Assembly: GCA_012514035.1 (NCBI GenBank)
Contig: JAAZBB010000024.1
Location: 1-40,975, forward strand
Direction: 5' to 3'
DNA length: 40,975 nt
DNA from: Lentisphaerota bacterium
GTDB taxonomy: Bacteria; Verrucomicrobiota; Kiritimatiellia; CAIQIC01; Lenti-01
In this document: in pieces, positions 34,537 to 40,975 of the stretch
Position numbering within the stretch: position 1 is the first letter of the stretch
Layout of the letters: each line of letters starts with the position of its first letter
Program-made: the position numbers and the translations under genes
The notes under the pieces: model-generated
The model's database searches: none
What the model was told of the DNA's origin: nothing
What the model saw: only the letters and a program-made list of their open reading frames with translations

Positions 34537-34695
34537 CGGGACTCCTCAGGGGCTCATGGATTGTAAAGGACAAGACTGGCTAAAACGGTACACCAGACGC
34601 CTCGGAGTGCGCAAGCCTTGATTGAAGCGTTTTCGCAGCTCGGCGAACGTGCTGTGGAATTGCCATTGGCACCGCTCTCCGTTACCTTCTCTGAC

Positions 34696-35886
34696 ATGTC
34701 CACTCCCCTTCGTCTGCGTGATCTGCCCCGCCCCAATTATACCGGCGGGGGCATCCTGAACCTCATGGCATCCATCATCCGTGCCCGCGGCGGTCGTTCT
34801 GCCCACCGGCCGCTGGCCGGCCTGGAACCCGCCCGGATCCGGCCCTATCCCAAGGTCATTCTGCTGCTCCTGGACGGCCTCGGGTCCAATCAGTTGCACC
34901 GCTTCGTACTTGCTGGGGGCGGCAAACACTTCTTTGGCCGCCACCCGTGGCAGAAGATCACAACGGCCTGTCCCGCCACGACCGCCGCCGTGGTCACTAC
35001 GCTGGCCACGGGCGCCGCGCCGGCCGAGCACGGCATTCTCGGGTGGCACCTGCATCTGCCCGATCTCGGCCTGGATGGCACCATCCTGCCCTTCGTGACC
35101 CGCACCGGGACACCCCTCGCGACCCCGGAATTCAACCTGGAAAAATATCTGGCCGTTCCGGCGCCGCTGGCCAGCATCCCGGGCCGGCGGGTCCTGATTT
35201 CGCTGGGCGACATTCCCTTCAGCCGCACTTCCATGGCAATGCCCTGGTGGACGGAGCGTCATTCCTTCAAAAGCCTCGACGGCCTGCGGCGCCATCTCCG
35301 CGCGCTGGCCCGCTCCCCCGGCCGCGCCTATGCCTATGCCTATTGGCCGCACTACGATTCCAGTTGTCATGAACATGGCCCGGAAGGCCGTCCCCCGGCG
35401 CAGCACCTCGCCGAGCTGGATGCGTTTCTGGCGCGCGTGGAGCACGCCCTGGCCGGCACCGGCACCCTGCTGCTCGTCACGGCCGACCACGGTCACATGC
35501 AGACCCACACCCGCCTGGACCTGTCGCAAATCCCCGGATTCTACGACACGCTCGCCACGCTGCCCTCGGGCGACGTCCGCATGGTGCAATGCTTCGTCCG
35601 GCCCGCGCGAGTGAAGGAATTCCTCAGGCTGACTCGCGAACCGCCCCTCCTGGGCGCCGCCGCCTGCGTGCCGATGGCGGAAGTTCTGCGATCCGGCATC
35701 CTCGGCCCCGGCCAACCCCATCCCGCCCTGAAAAACCGCCTCGGCGACTACACGCTTTTCGCTGCGCCTGGCCATGCCTTCCTTTATCCCGCCGCGCTGT
35801 CCGACGAAAAGGCCCCCAAGTTCGGCAACCACGGCGGACTTTCCGCCGACGAACTCGAAGTGCCCCTGTTTGTCGTGACACCTTGA
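34696..35886 (+). CDS. Alkaline phosphatase-superfamily nucleotide pyrophosphatase/phosphodiesterase
   Basis: The 396-residue protein shows the metal-dependent phosphodiesterase pattern: L-L-L-D60-G-L-G, the nucleophile region C-P-A-T95-T96 followed by T-T-L-A-T-G-A-A-P-A-E-H-G-I-L-G, H-Y-D and D-H-G-H (V-T-A-D-H-G-H), and a late His in G-N-H-G-G-L. These match type I phosphodiesterase/nucleotide pyrophosphatase (NPP) enzymes, which hydrolyse phosphate diesters. No signal peptide is visible at the chosen ATG (34696), so it may be cytoplasmic. The upstream open frame to 34618 has no ribosome-binding site. It diverges from the amylase gene. Confidence 0.8.
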   Translation: MSTPLRLRDLPRPNYTGGGILNLMASIIRARGGRSAHRPLAGLEPARIRPYPKVILLLLDGLGSNQLHRFVLAGGGKHFFGRHPWQKITTACPATTAAVVTTLATGAAPAEHGILGWHLHLPDLGLDGTILPFVTRTGTPLATPEFNLEKYLAVPAPLASIPGRRVLISLGDIPFSRTSMAMPWWTERHSFKSLDGLRRHLRALARSPGRAYAYAYWPHYDSSCHEHGPEGRPPAQHLAELDAFLARVEHALAGTGTLLLVTADHGHMQTHTRLDLSQIPGFYDTLATLPSGDVRMVQCFVRPARVKEFLRLTREPPLLGAAACVPMAEVLRSGILGPGQPHPALKNRLGDYTLFAAPGHAFLYPAALSDEKAPKFGNHGGLSADELEVPLFVVTP

Positions 35887-36078
35887 GAGGGTTCAGGGTT
35901 CGGGGGGGGCAGAGGCCGGAAGTCGGCCAACAGTTTGGCCCCCCCTTATCCTGTCGCTCCCGATCTTCCCTGAACTCCGACCTTTGACCTCTGCCGGCCT
36001 CTCCTCCGCGCTTGACAGCCCGCGCGCCTTCATGTATCTGCGCAAAGAAACATTGTTCAACCCCATGCAGGAGACGCC

Positions 36079-37311
36079 ATGAACGTGCCCGACTATTCCA
36101 ACTATTTCAATTTGCATCCCGACAAGGAAGGCCGCTTTGGCAAGTATGGCGGCGCCTATCTGCCGCCCGACCTGGAAAAGATCATGGTGGAGATCCGCGA
36201 CGCCTACGACACCATTTCCCGCTCCGCCAAATTCATCGCCGAGCTGCGCTCCATCCGCAAGCACTACCAGGGCCGCCCCACGCCGGTATATCACGCGGAA
36301 CGCCTGTCCAAAAAACTCGGCTCCGCGCAAATCTACCTCAAGCGCGAGGACCTCAACCACATGGGCGCCCACAAGCTCAATCACTGCATGGGCGAAGGTC
36401 TGCTGGCCATGTACCTCGGCAAGAAAAAACTCATCGCCGAAACCGGGGCCGGCCAGCACGGGGTGGCCCTTGCCACCGCCGCCGCCTACTTCGGTCTCGA
36501 ATGCGACATCCACATGGGCGAGGTCGATATCGCCAAGCAGGCCCCCAACGTCGCGCGCATGAAACTGCTCGGCGCGAAAGTCATCCCTGTCACCTTCGGC
36601 CTGAAGACCCTCAAGGAGGCGGTCGACTCCTGCTTCATGGCCTACATGAAGGATCCCGTCACCCAGCTCTACTGCATCGGCTCCACCGTCGGCCCCCACC
36701 CGTTCCCGATGATGGTCCGCGATTTCCAGCGGGTCGTCGGCATCGAGGCCCGCGAACAGTTCTACGACATGACCGGCGACATTCCGGACATCGTCACCGC
36801 CTGCGTCGGCGGCGGCTCCAATGCCATGGGGATCTTCTGCGGCTTCCTGGCGGATCCGTGCGAAATCCACGGCGTCGAACCCCTCGGCAAAGGCACCAAG
36901 GTCGGCGAACACGCCGCCACGATGACCTATGGCAAGGAAGGCGTCCTGCACGGCTTCAATTCATATCTGCTCCAGGACGAGAAGGGTGAACCCGCCCCCG
37001 TCTATTCCATCGCCTCCGGCCTCGATTACCCATCCGTTGGCCCCGAACACGCCTTCCTCAAGGACAGCGGCCGCATCCAGTACGTCACCGCCACCGACCG
37101 CGAAGCCGTCGAAGCCTTCTTCATGCTCTCGCGCGTCGAAGGCATCATCCCGGCCCTCGAGAGCTGCCACGCCGTCGCCCATGCCATCCGGCTCAGCCGC
37201 AACGAGCCCAAGCATTCCCGCAGCATCCTCGTCAACCTCTCCGGACGCGGCGACAAGGACATGGACTACGTCATCGAGCACTTCGGCTACGGCGAAGACT
37301 TCAAAATCTGA
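36079..37311 (+). CDS. trpB: Tryptophan synthase beta chain
   Basis: TrpB joins indole and serine to tryptophan using PLP. The 410-residue protein has the TrpB1 hallmarks: G-K-Y-G-G-A-Y, R-P-T-P-V-Y, the PLP lysine K99 in H-M-G-A-H-K-L-N, catalytic E121 in [29 protein letters not shown] and G-R-G-D-K-D-M. The usual H-T-G-A-H-K reads H-M-G-A-H-K, a change next to the PLP lysine. No trpA or other trp gene neighbours it. CAGGAG lies seven bases before the ATG. A strong terminator follows directly, so it is monocistronic. Confidence 0.95.
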   Translation: MNVPDYSNYFNLHPDKEGRFGKYGGAYLPPDLEKIMVEIRDAYDTISRSAKFIAELRSIRKHYQGRPTPVYHAERLSKKLGSAQIYLKREDLNHMGAHKLNHCMGEGLLAMYLGKKKLIAETGAGQHGVALATAAAYFGLECDIHMGEVDIAKQAPNVARMKLLGAKVIPVTFGLKTLKEAVDSCFMAYMKDPVTQLYCIGSTVGPHPFPMMVRDFQRVVGIEAREQFYDMTGDIPDIVTACVGGGSNAMGIFCGFLADPCEIHGVEPLGKGTKVGEHAATMTYGKEGVLHGFNSYLLQDEKGEPAPVYSIASGLDYPSVGPEHAFLKDSGRIQYVTATDREAVEAFFMLSRVEGIIPALESCHAVAHAIRLSRNEPKHSRSILVNLSGRGDKDMDYVIEHFGYGEDFKI

Positions 37312-37334
37312 GCCCGGCGACGGATTCCCCGTCC

Positions 37335-37368
37335 GCGGACCGGCCTTTCAACGCCGGTCCGCTTTTTT
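37335..37368 (+). terminator. Intrinsic terminator of trpB
   Basis: GCGGACCGGC (37335-37344) and GCCGGTCCGC (37353-37362) form a perfect 10-bp stem with an 8-base loop, followed by six Ts. It lies 23 bases after the trpB stop. Confidence 0.95.
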
Positions 37369-37421
37369 GCCCCTGATCCCGCCGTTTTGAACCGTTTCAG
37401 GCCCGCCAAACCGCCGTCTGT

Positions 37422-37472
37422 GCGATTTTTTTGCCAAAAAACGAAAAAATCGCCGATTTTGGGCGATTTTTT
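37422..37472. terminator. Alternative hairpins with T runs, bidirectional
   Basis: AAAAAATCGCC (37444-37454) can pair perfectly with GGCGATTTTTT (37462-37472), and its first ten bases can instead pair with GCGATTTTTT (37422-37431). The two hairpins exclude each other. Read on the minus strand, the first stem is followed by CGTTTTTTGG and would end the feo operon transcript. On the plus strand it would back up the trpB terminator. Confidence 0.6.
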
Positions 37473-37481
37473 GCCTTTGAA

Positions 37482-37527
37482 GGCCATTTTTGGCCCAAGA
37501 TGGGGCTTGGATGGGCTTCCCAAGCCC
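37482..37527. repeat. Two further hairpins beyond the feo operon
   Basis: GGCCA-TTTT-TGGCC (37482-37495) and GGGCTTGG (37503-37510) with CCAAGCCC (37520-37527) are perfect stems, the second followed by GATTTTC on the plus strand. They complete a row of hairpins in the convergent spacer. Confidence 0.5.
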
Positions 37528-37611
37528 GATTTTCAGTTGGCTGACGAATGACGGGTGGCCAGCGGGGGCCTCATGCGGCGTTTGAGCCGGATTTGAGATG
37601 CGCCTTTTGGT

Positions 37612-37806
37612 TCAATGGTTCAATTTGGGTGGATCCCCGCAATTCCTGGCGAAAGGACAGCCGTCGCAACTCGTCCCGCACGCGCAGGCGGGGTTTGGGG
37701 CTTGCTTCTGTTTTTTCCACTGGCGCCGGATGCGCAGCGCCAGCCAGCCCACCGCGCCGGCCACTGCCAGGCCGACGGCCATCCAATCCAGCCATGCCCC
37801 CGGCAT
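37612..37806 (-). CDS. FeoB-associated Cys-rich membrane protein
   Basis: The 64-residue product has one membrane helix (about 8-27) followed by a basic stretch (R-I-R-R-Q-W-K-K-Q-K) and a Cys-rich tail with Cys41, 43, 47, 50 and 56 (C-A-C-G-T-S-C-D-G-C-P-F). This is the layout of the small FeoB-associated Cys-rich membrane family, which is found beside feoB and is thought to help ferrous iron uptake. It follows the feoB stop by one base (TGACATG). The stop lies in a tandem 8-base repeat, TTGAACCA twice. Confidence 0.85.
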   Translation of the reverse strand: MPGAWLDWMAVGLAVAGAVGWLALRIRRQWKKQKQAPNPACACGTSCDGCPFARNCGDPPKLNH

Positions 37807-37807
37807 G

Positions 37808-39865
37808 TCAGAACCCTCCCCACCCCAGCCGCATCCCGGCCTGGTATATAAGGAATGTCACCGTCCACGCAATGGCTGTCATGCCCAGCAGCATGCCCAG
37901 CGCCCAGCCCCAGGAGTTCGTCTCGCGCCTGGTTGCCGCAATCGTTGCCACACACGGCGCGCTCAACAGGCAGAAGAGCATCATCGCCAGGCCCTGCAAC
38001 GGCGTGTAGTGCAACCGCAAAGTCTGCCGGAGGCTGTCGGAATCGTCCCCGCTGGCACTGCCCAGCGAGTAGACGATGCCCATCTGGGCCACGAACACTT
38101 CCTTGGCGGCAAACGCACCCGCCAGCGCCGTACCCACGCGCCAATCAAAGCCAAGGGGACGAATCGCCGGTTCAATCCATTTCCCGATGCGCCCGATGGC
38201 CGTGTATTCCAAAATCTCCGCCTGCGCAAGCTCGTGGCGGCCGGATTCCGGATGGCGCGGAAAGGTGCCCAGCGCCCAGAGCAGGATGGAAATGGCCAGG
38301 ATGACGGTGCCGGCTTTCTGCAGGTACATCCAGGCGCGATCCCACATGTGGATGGCCACCGAGCGCCAGGTGGGCATCCGGTACGGGGGCAGTTCCATCA
38401 CAAACGGCGCCTGCTCGCCGCGAAAGACCGTCCCGCGCAGCAGCCGCGCCACGCCGATGGCGGCGGCGATCCCGGCCATATAGAGCCCCCACAACACCCA
38501 GCCCCGCCAGCGCGGCGCAAAAAACGACGGGATCAGCAGCGCGTAGATCGTCAGCCGCGCCCCGCAACTGACGAACGGCGTCACCAGGATGGTGGTGAAC
38601 CGGTCGCGCCGGCTCTCCAGCATCCGCGTGGCCAGAATCGCCGGCACGGTGCAGCCCAGCCCGATCAGCATGGGAATGAAACTCTTGCCGTGCAGCCCCA
38701 TCTTGTGCATCAGGCGATCCATCAAAAACGCCACCCGCGCCATGTAGCCCGTGTCTTCCAGGAAAGCGATCGCCAGAAACAGCAGCAGAATGTTCGGCAG
38801 GAACGATACCACCCCGCCCACGCCACCGATCACCCCGTCCACGATCAGCGATTGCAGCAGAGGCGCAGTGCCGGCCGGCCAGACGGCGCGAATCCCGTCC
38901 GACAGGGCGCCCAGCCCGGCCTCGATCCACTGCATGGGCGGCTCGCCCAGGGTGAAGACCAGATGAAAGACGATCCACATCAGGAACACAAAGAGCGGTA
39001 ATCCCCACACCCGGTGCAGCAGCAGGCTGTCCAACCGCAGGGTACGGTCACACCGCACGTAATGGGCGGTCCCCCGCGCCACCTCTGTGACGACGCCCAG
39101 GGCGAAACCATAGCGGGCCTCGGCCAATTGCACATCCAGCGGCCGGCCGCCGCGCTTCTCCAGCCGGGCCGCCTCGCGCGCTGCGAGGTCCGCCGCCCCG
39201 GACGGAGCATGCGGATCCGATATCCCGTCCAGCAGGCCGATGGCCCGCCGCCGCGCGGATACCGCATCGTCGCCTTCGAATTGGCTTGCCACCGCCGCAA
39301 TGACCTCCTCCAAGTCCGCACCGTAATAGACGCGACTCGGACAGAGCTGCCCGCCGGCCGCCGCCAGCCGGGCGCTGGCCAGCAAAGCGCCTACGCCCTC
39401 CCCCGTGCTGCCGTTGGTGGGCACGACCGGCCCGCCCAGCAGGCCGGACATCCGTTCCAGATCGAACTCCAGCCCGTTGCGCGCGGCTTCGTCGCTCATA
39501 TTGAGCGCATAGGCCACCGGCACCCCCATCTCCGTCAATTGCGCCGTCAGGTGCAGGTTGCGCTCCAGGTTCGTCGCATCCAGCACCTGAATGACGACGC
39601 TCGCGGTGCCCGACAGGATTTCATCGCGCGCGATGGCCTCCTCCGGCGAGGCCGCCAGCAGGCTGTACACCCCCGGCAGGTCCACCAGTTCGATCTCCAC
39701 GCCGTCACGCGTCAAGCGGGCGGACTTTTTCTCGACGGTCACCCCCGGGTAGTTGCCCACATGCTGATGCGCGCCCGCCATCCAGTTGAACAAGCTCGTT
39801 TTGCCACTGTTGGGATTGCCCGCCAGCAGCACAACCAGTCGGGATGGCATCGAGCGGCCGTTCAT
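37808..39865 (-). CDS. feoB: Ferrous iron transporter FeoB
   Basis: FeoB is the GTPase-coupled inner-membrane Fe(II) importer. The 685 residues comprise an N-terminal G domain with G1 G-N-P-N-S-G-K-T-S (16-24), G2 G-N-Y-P-G-V-T-V-E (37-45), G3 D-L-P-G (62-65) and G4 N-M-S-D (122-125). A helical linker and two membrane halves follow, with the Cys motifs G-L-G-C-T-V-P-A-I and P-F-V-S-C-G-A-R-L expected for FeoB. It is slightly shorter than E. coli FeoB (773). The start at 39865 is 10 bases after the dtxR-feoA stop; ATG at 39850 is an alternative. It has no obvious ribosome-binding site. Confidence 0.97.
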   Translation of the reverse strand: MNGRSMPSRLVVLLAGNPNSGKTSLFNWMAGAHQHVGNYPGVTVEKKSARLTRDGVEIELVDLPGVYSLLAASPEEAIARDEILSGTASVVIQVLDATNLERNLHLTAQLTEMGVPVAYALNMSDEAARNGLEFDLERMSGLLGGPVVPTNGSTGEGVGALLASARLAAAGGQLCPSRVYYGADLEEVIAAVASQFEGDDAVSARRRAIGLLDGISDPHAPSGAADLAAREAARLEKRGGRPLDVQLAEARYGFALGVVTEVARGTAHYVRCDRTLRLDSLLLHRVWGLPLFVFLMWIVFHLVFTLGEPPMQWIEAGLGALSDGIRAVWPAGTAPLLQSLIVDGVIGGVGGVVSFLPNILLLFLAIAFLEDTGYMARVAFLMDRLMHKMGLHGKSFIPMLIGLGCTVPAILATRMLESRRDRFTTILVTPFVSCGARLTIYALLIPSFFAPRWRGWVLWGLYMAGIAAAIGVARLLRGTVFRGEQAPFVMELPPYRMPTWRSVAIHMWDRAWMYLQKAGTVILAISILLWALGTFPRHPESGRHELAQAEILEYTAIGRIGKWIEPAIRPLGFDWRVGTALAGAFAAKEVFVAQMGIVYSLGSASGDDSDSLRQTLRLHYTPLQGLAMMLFCLLSAPCVATIAATRRETNSWGWALGMLLGMTAIAWTVTFLIYQAGMRLGWGGF

Positions 39866-39875
39866 GCGCGGATTT

Positions 39876-40565
39876 TCAAATCAGTCCCGGCCGCCATTTG
39901 ACCCGGATGCGCGCCGCCTCGGCTTTGCGCATCGAGAGCCGGTAGCCGCGCACTTCCACGGCGATGGGATCGCCCAGCGGCGCCACGCGCTCCACCGCGA
40001 TGAGCACCCCGGGGGTCACGCCCATCTCCACCAGCCGCTTCCGCAGCGAATCGGCCACATCCACGGACATGACGACTCCGCGCACGCCGGGCGGCAATTC
40101 CTTGAGGCTCGATTCCACCCCCGGGGCACGCTCGCCCCTGGCGGTTTCGCGCATCGCCTTCCATTTCTCCATCATGCCGGGATGGGTGCGCAGGAAATCT
40201 CCCAGTAGCGCCATCCGGTCCAGCACGAGGGGCGTGGCATCGTGTTCCATGCCGCAGGCCGCGTGCTCGGCATCCTCCTGGCTCATGCCAAGGGTATCTG
40301 TGAAAAAGCGGCGCAGCGCCACGTGCCGGCCCGCAACATCCTCCGCCAGTTGCCGGCCCTTGGGCGTCAGCCCCACGGCTCCATAAGGCGTGTAATCCAC
40401 CAGGCCTTGTTCCGTCAGCGATTTCAACGCGGCCGAAACCGTCGGGGGCTGCACGTTCAACGCCTCGGCAATGTCCCCCGTCCGAGCCCCGCGCAGCGTC
40501 TCCGACAGCCGCAGAATCGTTTCCAGATAGTCTTCCGCCTTGGCGCTGAGTCGTTCGATTTTCAT
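39876..40565 (-). CDS. DtxR/MntR-family metal regulator fused to a FeoA domain
   Basis: The 229-residue protein begins with a DtxR-type winged helix (about 5-70: E-D-Y-L-E-T-I-L-R-L, then V-Q-P-P-T-V-S-A-A-L-K-S-L). The metal-binding dimerisation helices (about 72-125) carry H-x-x-L-R-R-F-F and E-D-A-E-H-A-A-C-G-M-E-H, the usual ligand cluster. The C-terminal part (about 152-225) is a FeoA/SH3-like domain (M-G-V-T-P-G-V-L-I-A-V-E). No separate feoA is present, so this domain may serve FeoB. It leads the feo operon and is a likely iron- or manganese-dependent repressor of its own promoter, where a 22-bp palindrome lies. The start ATG at 40565 has only a distant GGAG. Confidence 0.9.
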   Translation of the reverse strand: MKIERLSAKAEDYLETILRLSETLRGARTGDIAEALNVQPPTVSAALKSLTEQGLVDYTPYGAVGLTPKGRQLAEDVAGRHVALRRFFTDTLGMSQEDAEHAACGMEHDATPLVLDRMALLGDFLRTHPGMMEKWKAMRETARGERAPGVESSLKELPPGVRGVVMSVDVADSLRKRLVEMGVTPGVLIAVERVAPLGDPIAVEVRGYRLSMRKAEAARIRVKWRPGLI

Positions 40566-40586
40566 GGGGTTTTAGGAAGTTCTCCA

Positions 40587-40608
40587 ATTGTTTGAGTGCT
40601 TAAACAAT
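40587..40608 (-). promoter_or_regulatory. Operator-like palindrome of the feo operon
   Basis: The half-sites ATTGTTTGAGT and GCTTAAACAAT are complementary at 9 of 11 positions. The palindrome overlaps the -10 box of the promoter 22 bases upstream of the dtxR-feoA gene. This is where a metal-bound DtxR-type repressor would bind. Confidence 0.55.
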
Positions 40609-40632
40609 ATCCCAACTCCCACGAGTTGTAAA
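40604..40632 (-). promoter_or_regulatory. Promoter of the feo operon
   Basis: On the minus strand TTTACA (40627-40632), a 17-base spacer and TATTGT (40604-40609) form a sigma-70-like promoter, 5/6 and 4/6 matches to consensus. It lies 39-67 bases upstream of the dtxR-feoA start and overlaps the palindromic operator candidate. Confidence 0.55.
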
Positions 40633-40654
40633 GGAATCGACTCATGGAGCCACT

Positions 40655-40676
40655 TCCGGACTTTATAAAGTCCGGA
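40655..40676. repeat. Perfect 22-bp palindrome
   Basis: TCCGGACTTTA is followed immediately by its exact reverse complement. It lies 22 bases upstream of the feo -35 box. It could be an operator, a cruciform, or part of a mobile-element end. Confidence 0.7.
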
Positions 40677-40683
40677 CATTTCG

Positions 40684-40695
40684 GACAGGCCTGTC
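40684..40695. repeat. Perfect 12-bp palindrome
   Basis: GACAGGCCTGTC lies eight bases beyond the 22-bp palindrome. Between them CGGACATTTCGGACA repeats the CGGACA core. No gene covers either site. Confidence 0.5.
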
Positions 40696-40830
40696 TGATT
40701 TCTAACCTCAGAGACGCATGCCTCGTCGCGCGCAAGATCCAAACTGCACGCACGCGACGGAGCGGCGGACCCCGTCCTATTGCTTCACGGGAAAACCTGA
40801 CTTTAGGAAGGGGTGCAGCACAGGAGGGCT

Positions 40831-40975
40831 TCAAGGGCGAGGGGATTGATTGAGGGCGAAGACGCGACGGAGCTTGCACTCGACATCCTGCTTGAGTTGG
40901 AAGGGGTCCAAGGTTTGAAAGTGCGCCTGGATCTCCTTGCTCATTTCAACGGCCAGGGACCGGGAGGCGAGCAGC
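40831..40975 (-). CDS. C-terminal end of a truncated gene, possibly a transposase
   Basis: A minus-strand frame enters from the right edge and stops with TGA at 40831-40833. The 47 visible residues include L-A-V-E-M-S-K-E-I-Q-A-H-F-Q-T-L-D-P-F-Q-L-K and L-R-R-V-F-A-L-N-Q. The charged, helical tail ending in L-R-R-x-F-x-L recalls the C-termini of some insertion-sequence transposases or integrases, but the family cannot be named from this little. The 190 bases beyond it contain no gene. Confidence 0.45.
   Translation of the reverse strand, partial: LLASRSLAVEMSKEIQAHFQTLDPFQLKQDVECKLRRVFALNQSPRP

Noticed and set aside
40644-40853. 69-codon plus-strand frame over the palindromes
   Set aside because: It runs through both palindromes and opposite the truncated gene, with no ribosome-binding site.
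1-40975. CRISPR arrays, rRNA and tRNA genes
   Set aside because: No regularly spaced repeats or rRNA/tRNA signatures were seen on either strand.

Overview
The window is GC-rich, gene-dense bacterial DNA carrying about 27 protein genes, one of them interrupted by a stop codon, and no recognisable rRNA, tRNA or CRISPR. Gene content suggests a Gram-negative member of the PVC group, most likely Kiritimatiellota, Verrucomicrobiota or Lentisphaerota. The pointers are a very large secreted amylase with a 'DSNGDGIPDSW' calcium-type repeat, tandem giant membrane-TPR proteins, a long-form CofD/YvcK protein and a lipobox lipoprotein. This placement is inference; no phylogenetic marker was compared.

Left part (1-11 kb), mostly plus strand. 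A partial membrane protein is followed by a ThiF/MoeB-like adenylyltransferase, a two-cluster [2Fe-2S] subunit of a molybdenum hydroxylase and a cytosine-deaminase-like amidohydrolase with altered active-site residues. Next come a substrate-binding/histidine kinase/receiver gene broken by an in-frame TAG and two SAM methyltransferases. A minus-strand pair (alpha/beta hydrolase and rsmD) follows. A plus-strand run then encodes a lipoprotein, a secreted gluzincin-like peptidase, a cytidine deaminase and a HAD phosphatase.

Middle part (11-26.7 kb), all minus strand. Transcription order is accB, accC, a hairpin, a CofD-like protein, a Nudix hydrolase, a BNR-propeller protein and then three tandem paralogues of 1046-1086 residues. 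Each paralogue has an N-terminal multi-pass membrane region resembling the DUF2723/TMEM260 GT-C fold, a middle domain and a long TPR tail. In all three the usual acidic loop motif of that family seems to be replaced by P-G-x-P. This triplicated set is the most unusual gene system in the window.

Right part (26.7-41 kb). A 670-bp spacer holds repeat elements, among them a roughly 100-bp structured element that recurs on the other side of upp. Then come upp, an HTH/PTS-EIIA fusion with its own promoter and terminator, a 1854-residue GH13 amylase on the minus strand, an alkaline-phosphatase-superfamily enzyme and a solitary trpB. A convergent, hairpin-rich spacer separates trpB from an iron-uptake operon made of a DtxR-FeoA fusion regulator, feoB and a small Cys-rich FeoB-associated membrane protein. 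That operon has a promoter/operator candidate upstream. The right edge has two perfect palindromes and the tail of a gene that may be a transposase.
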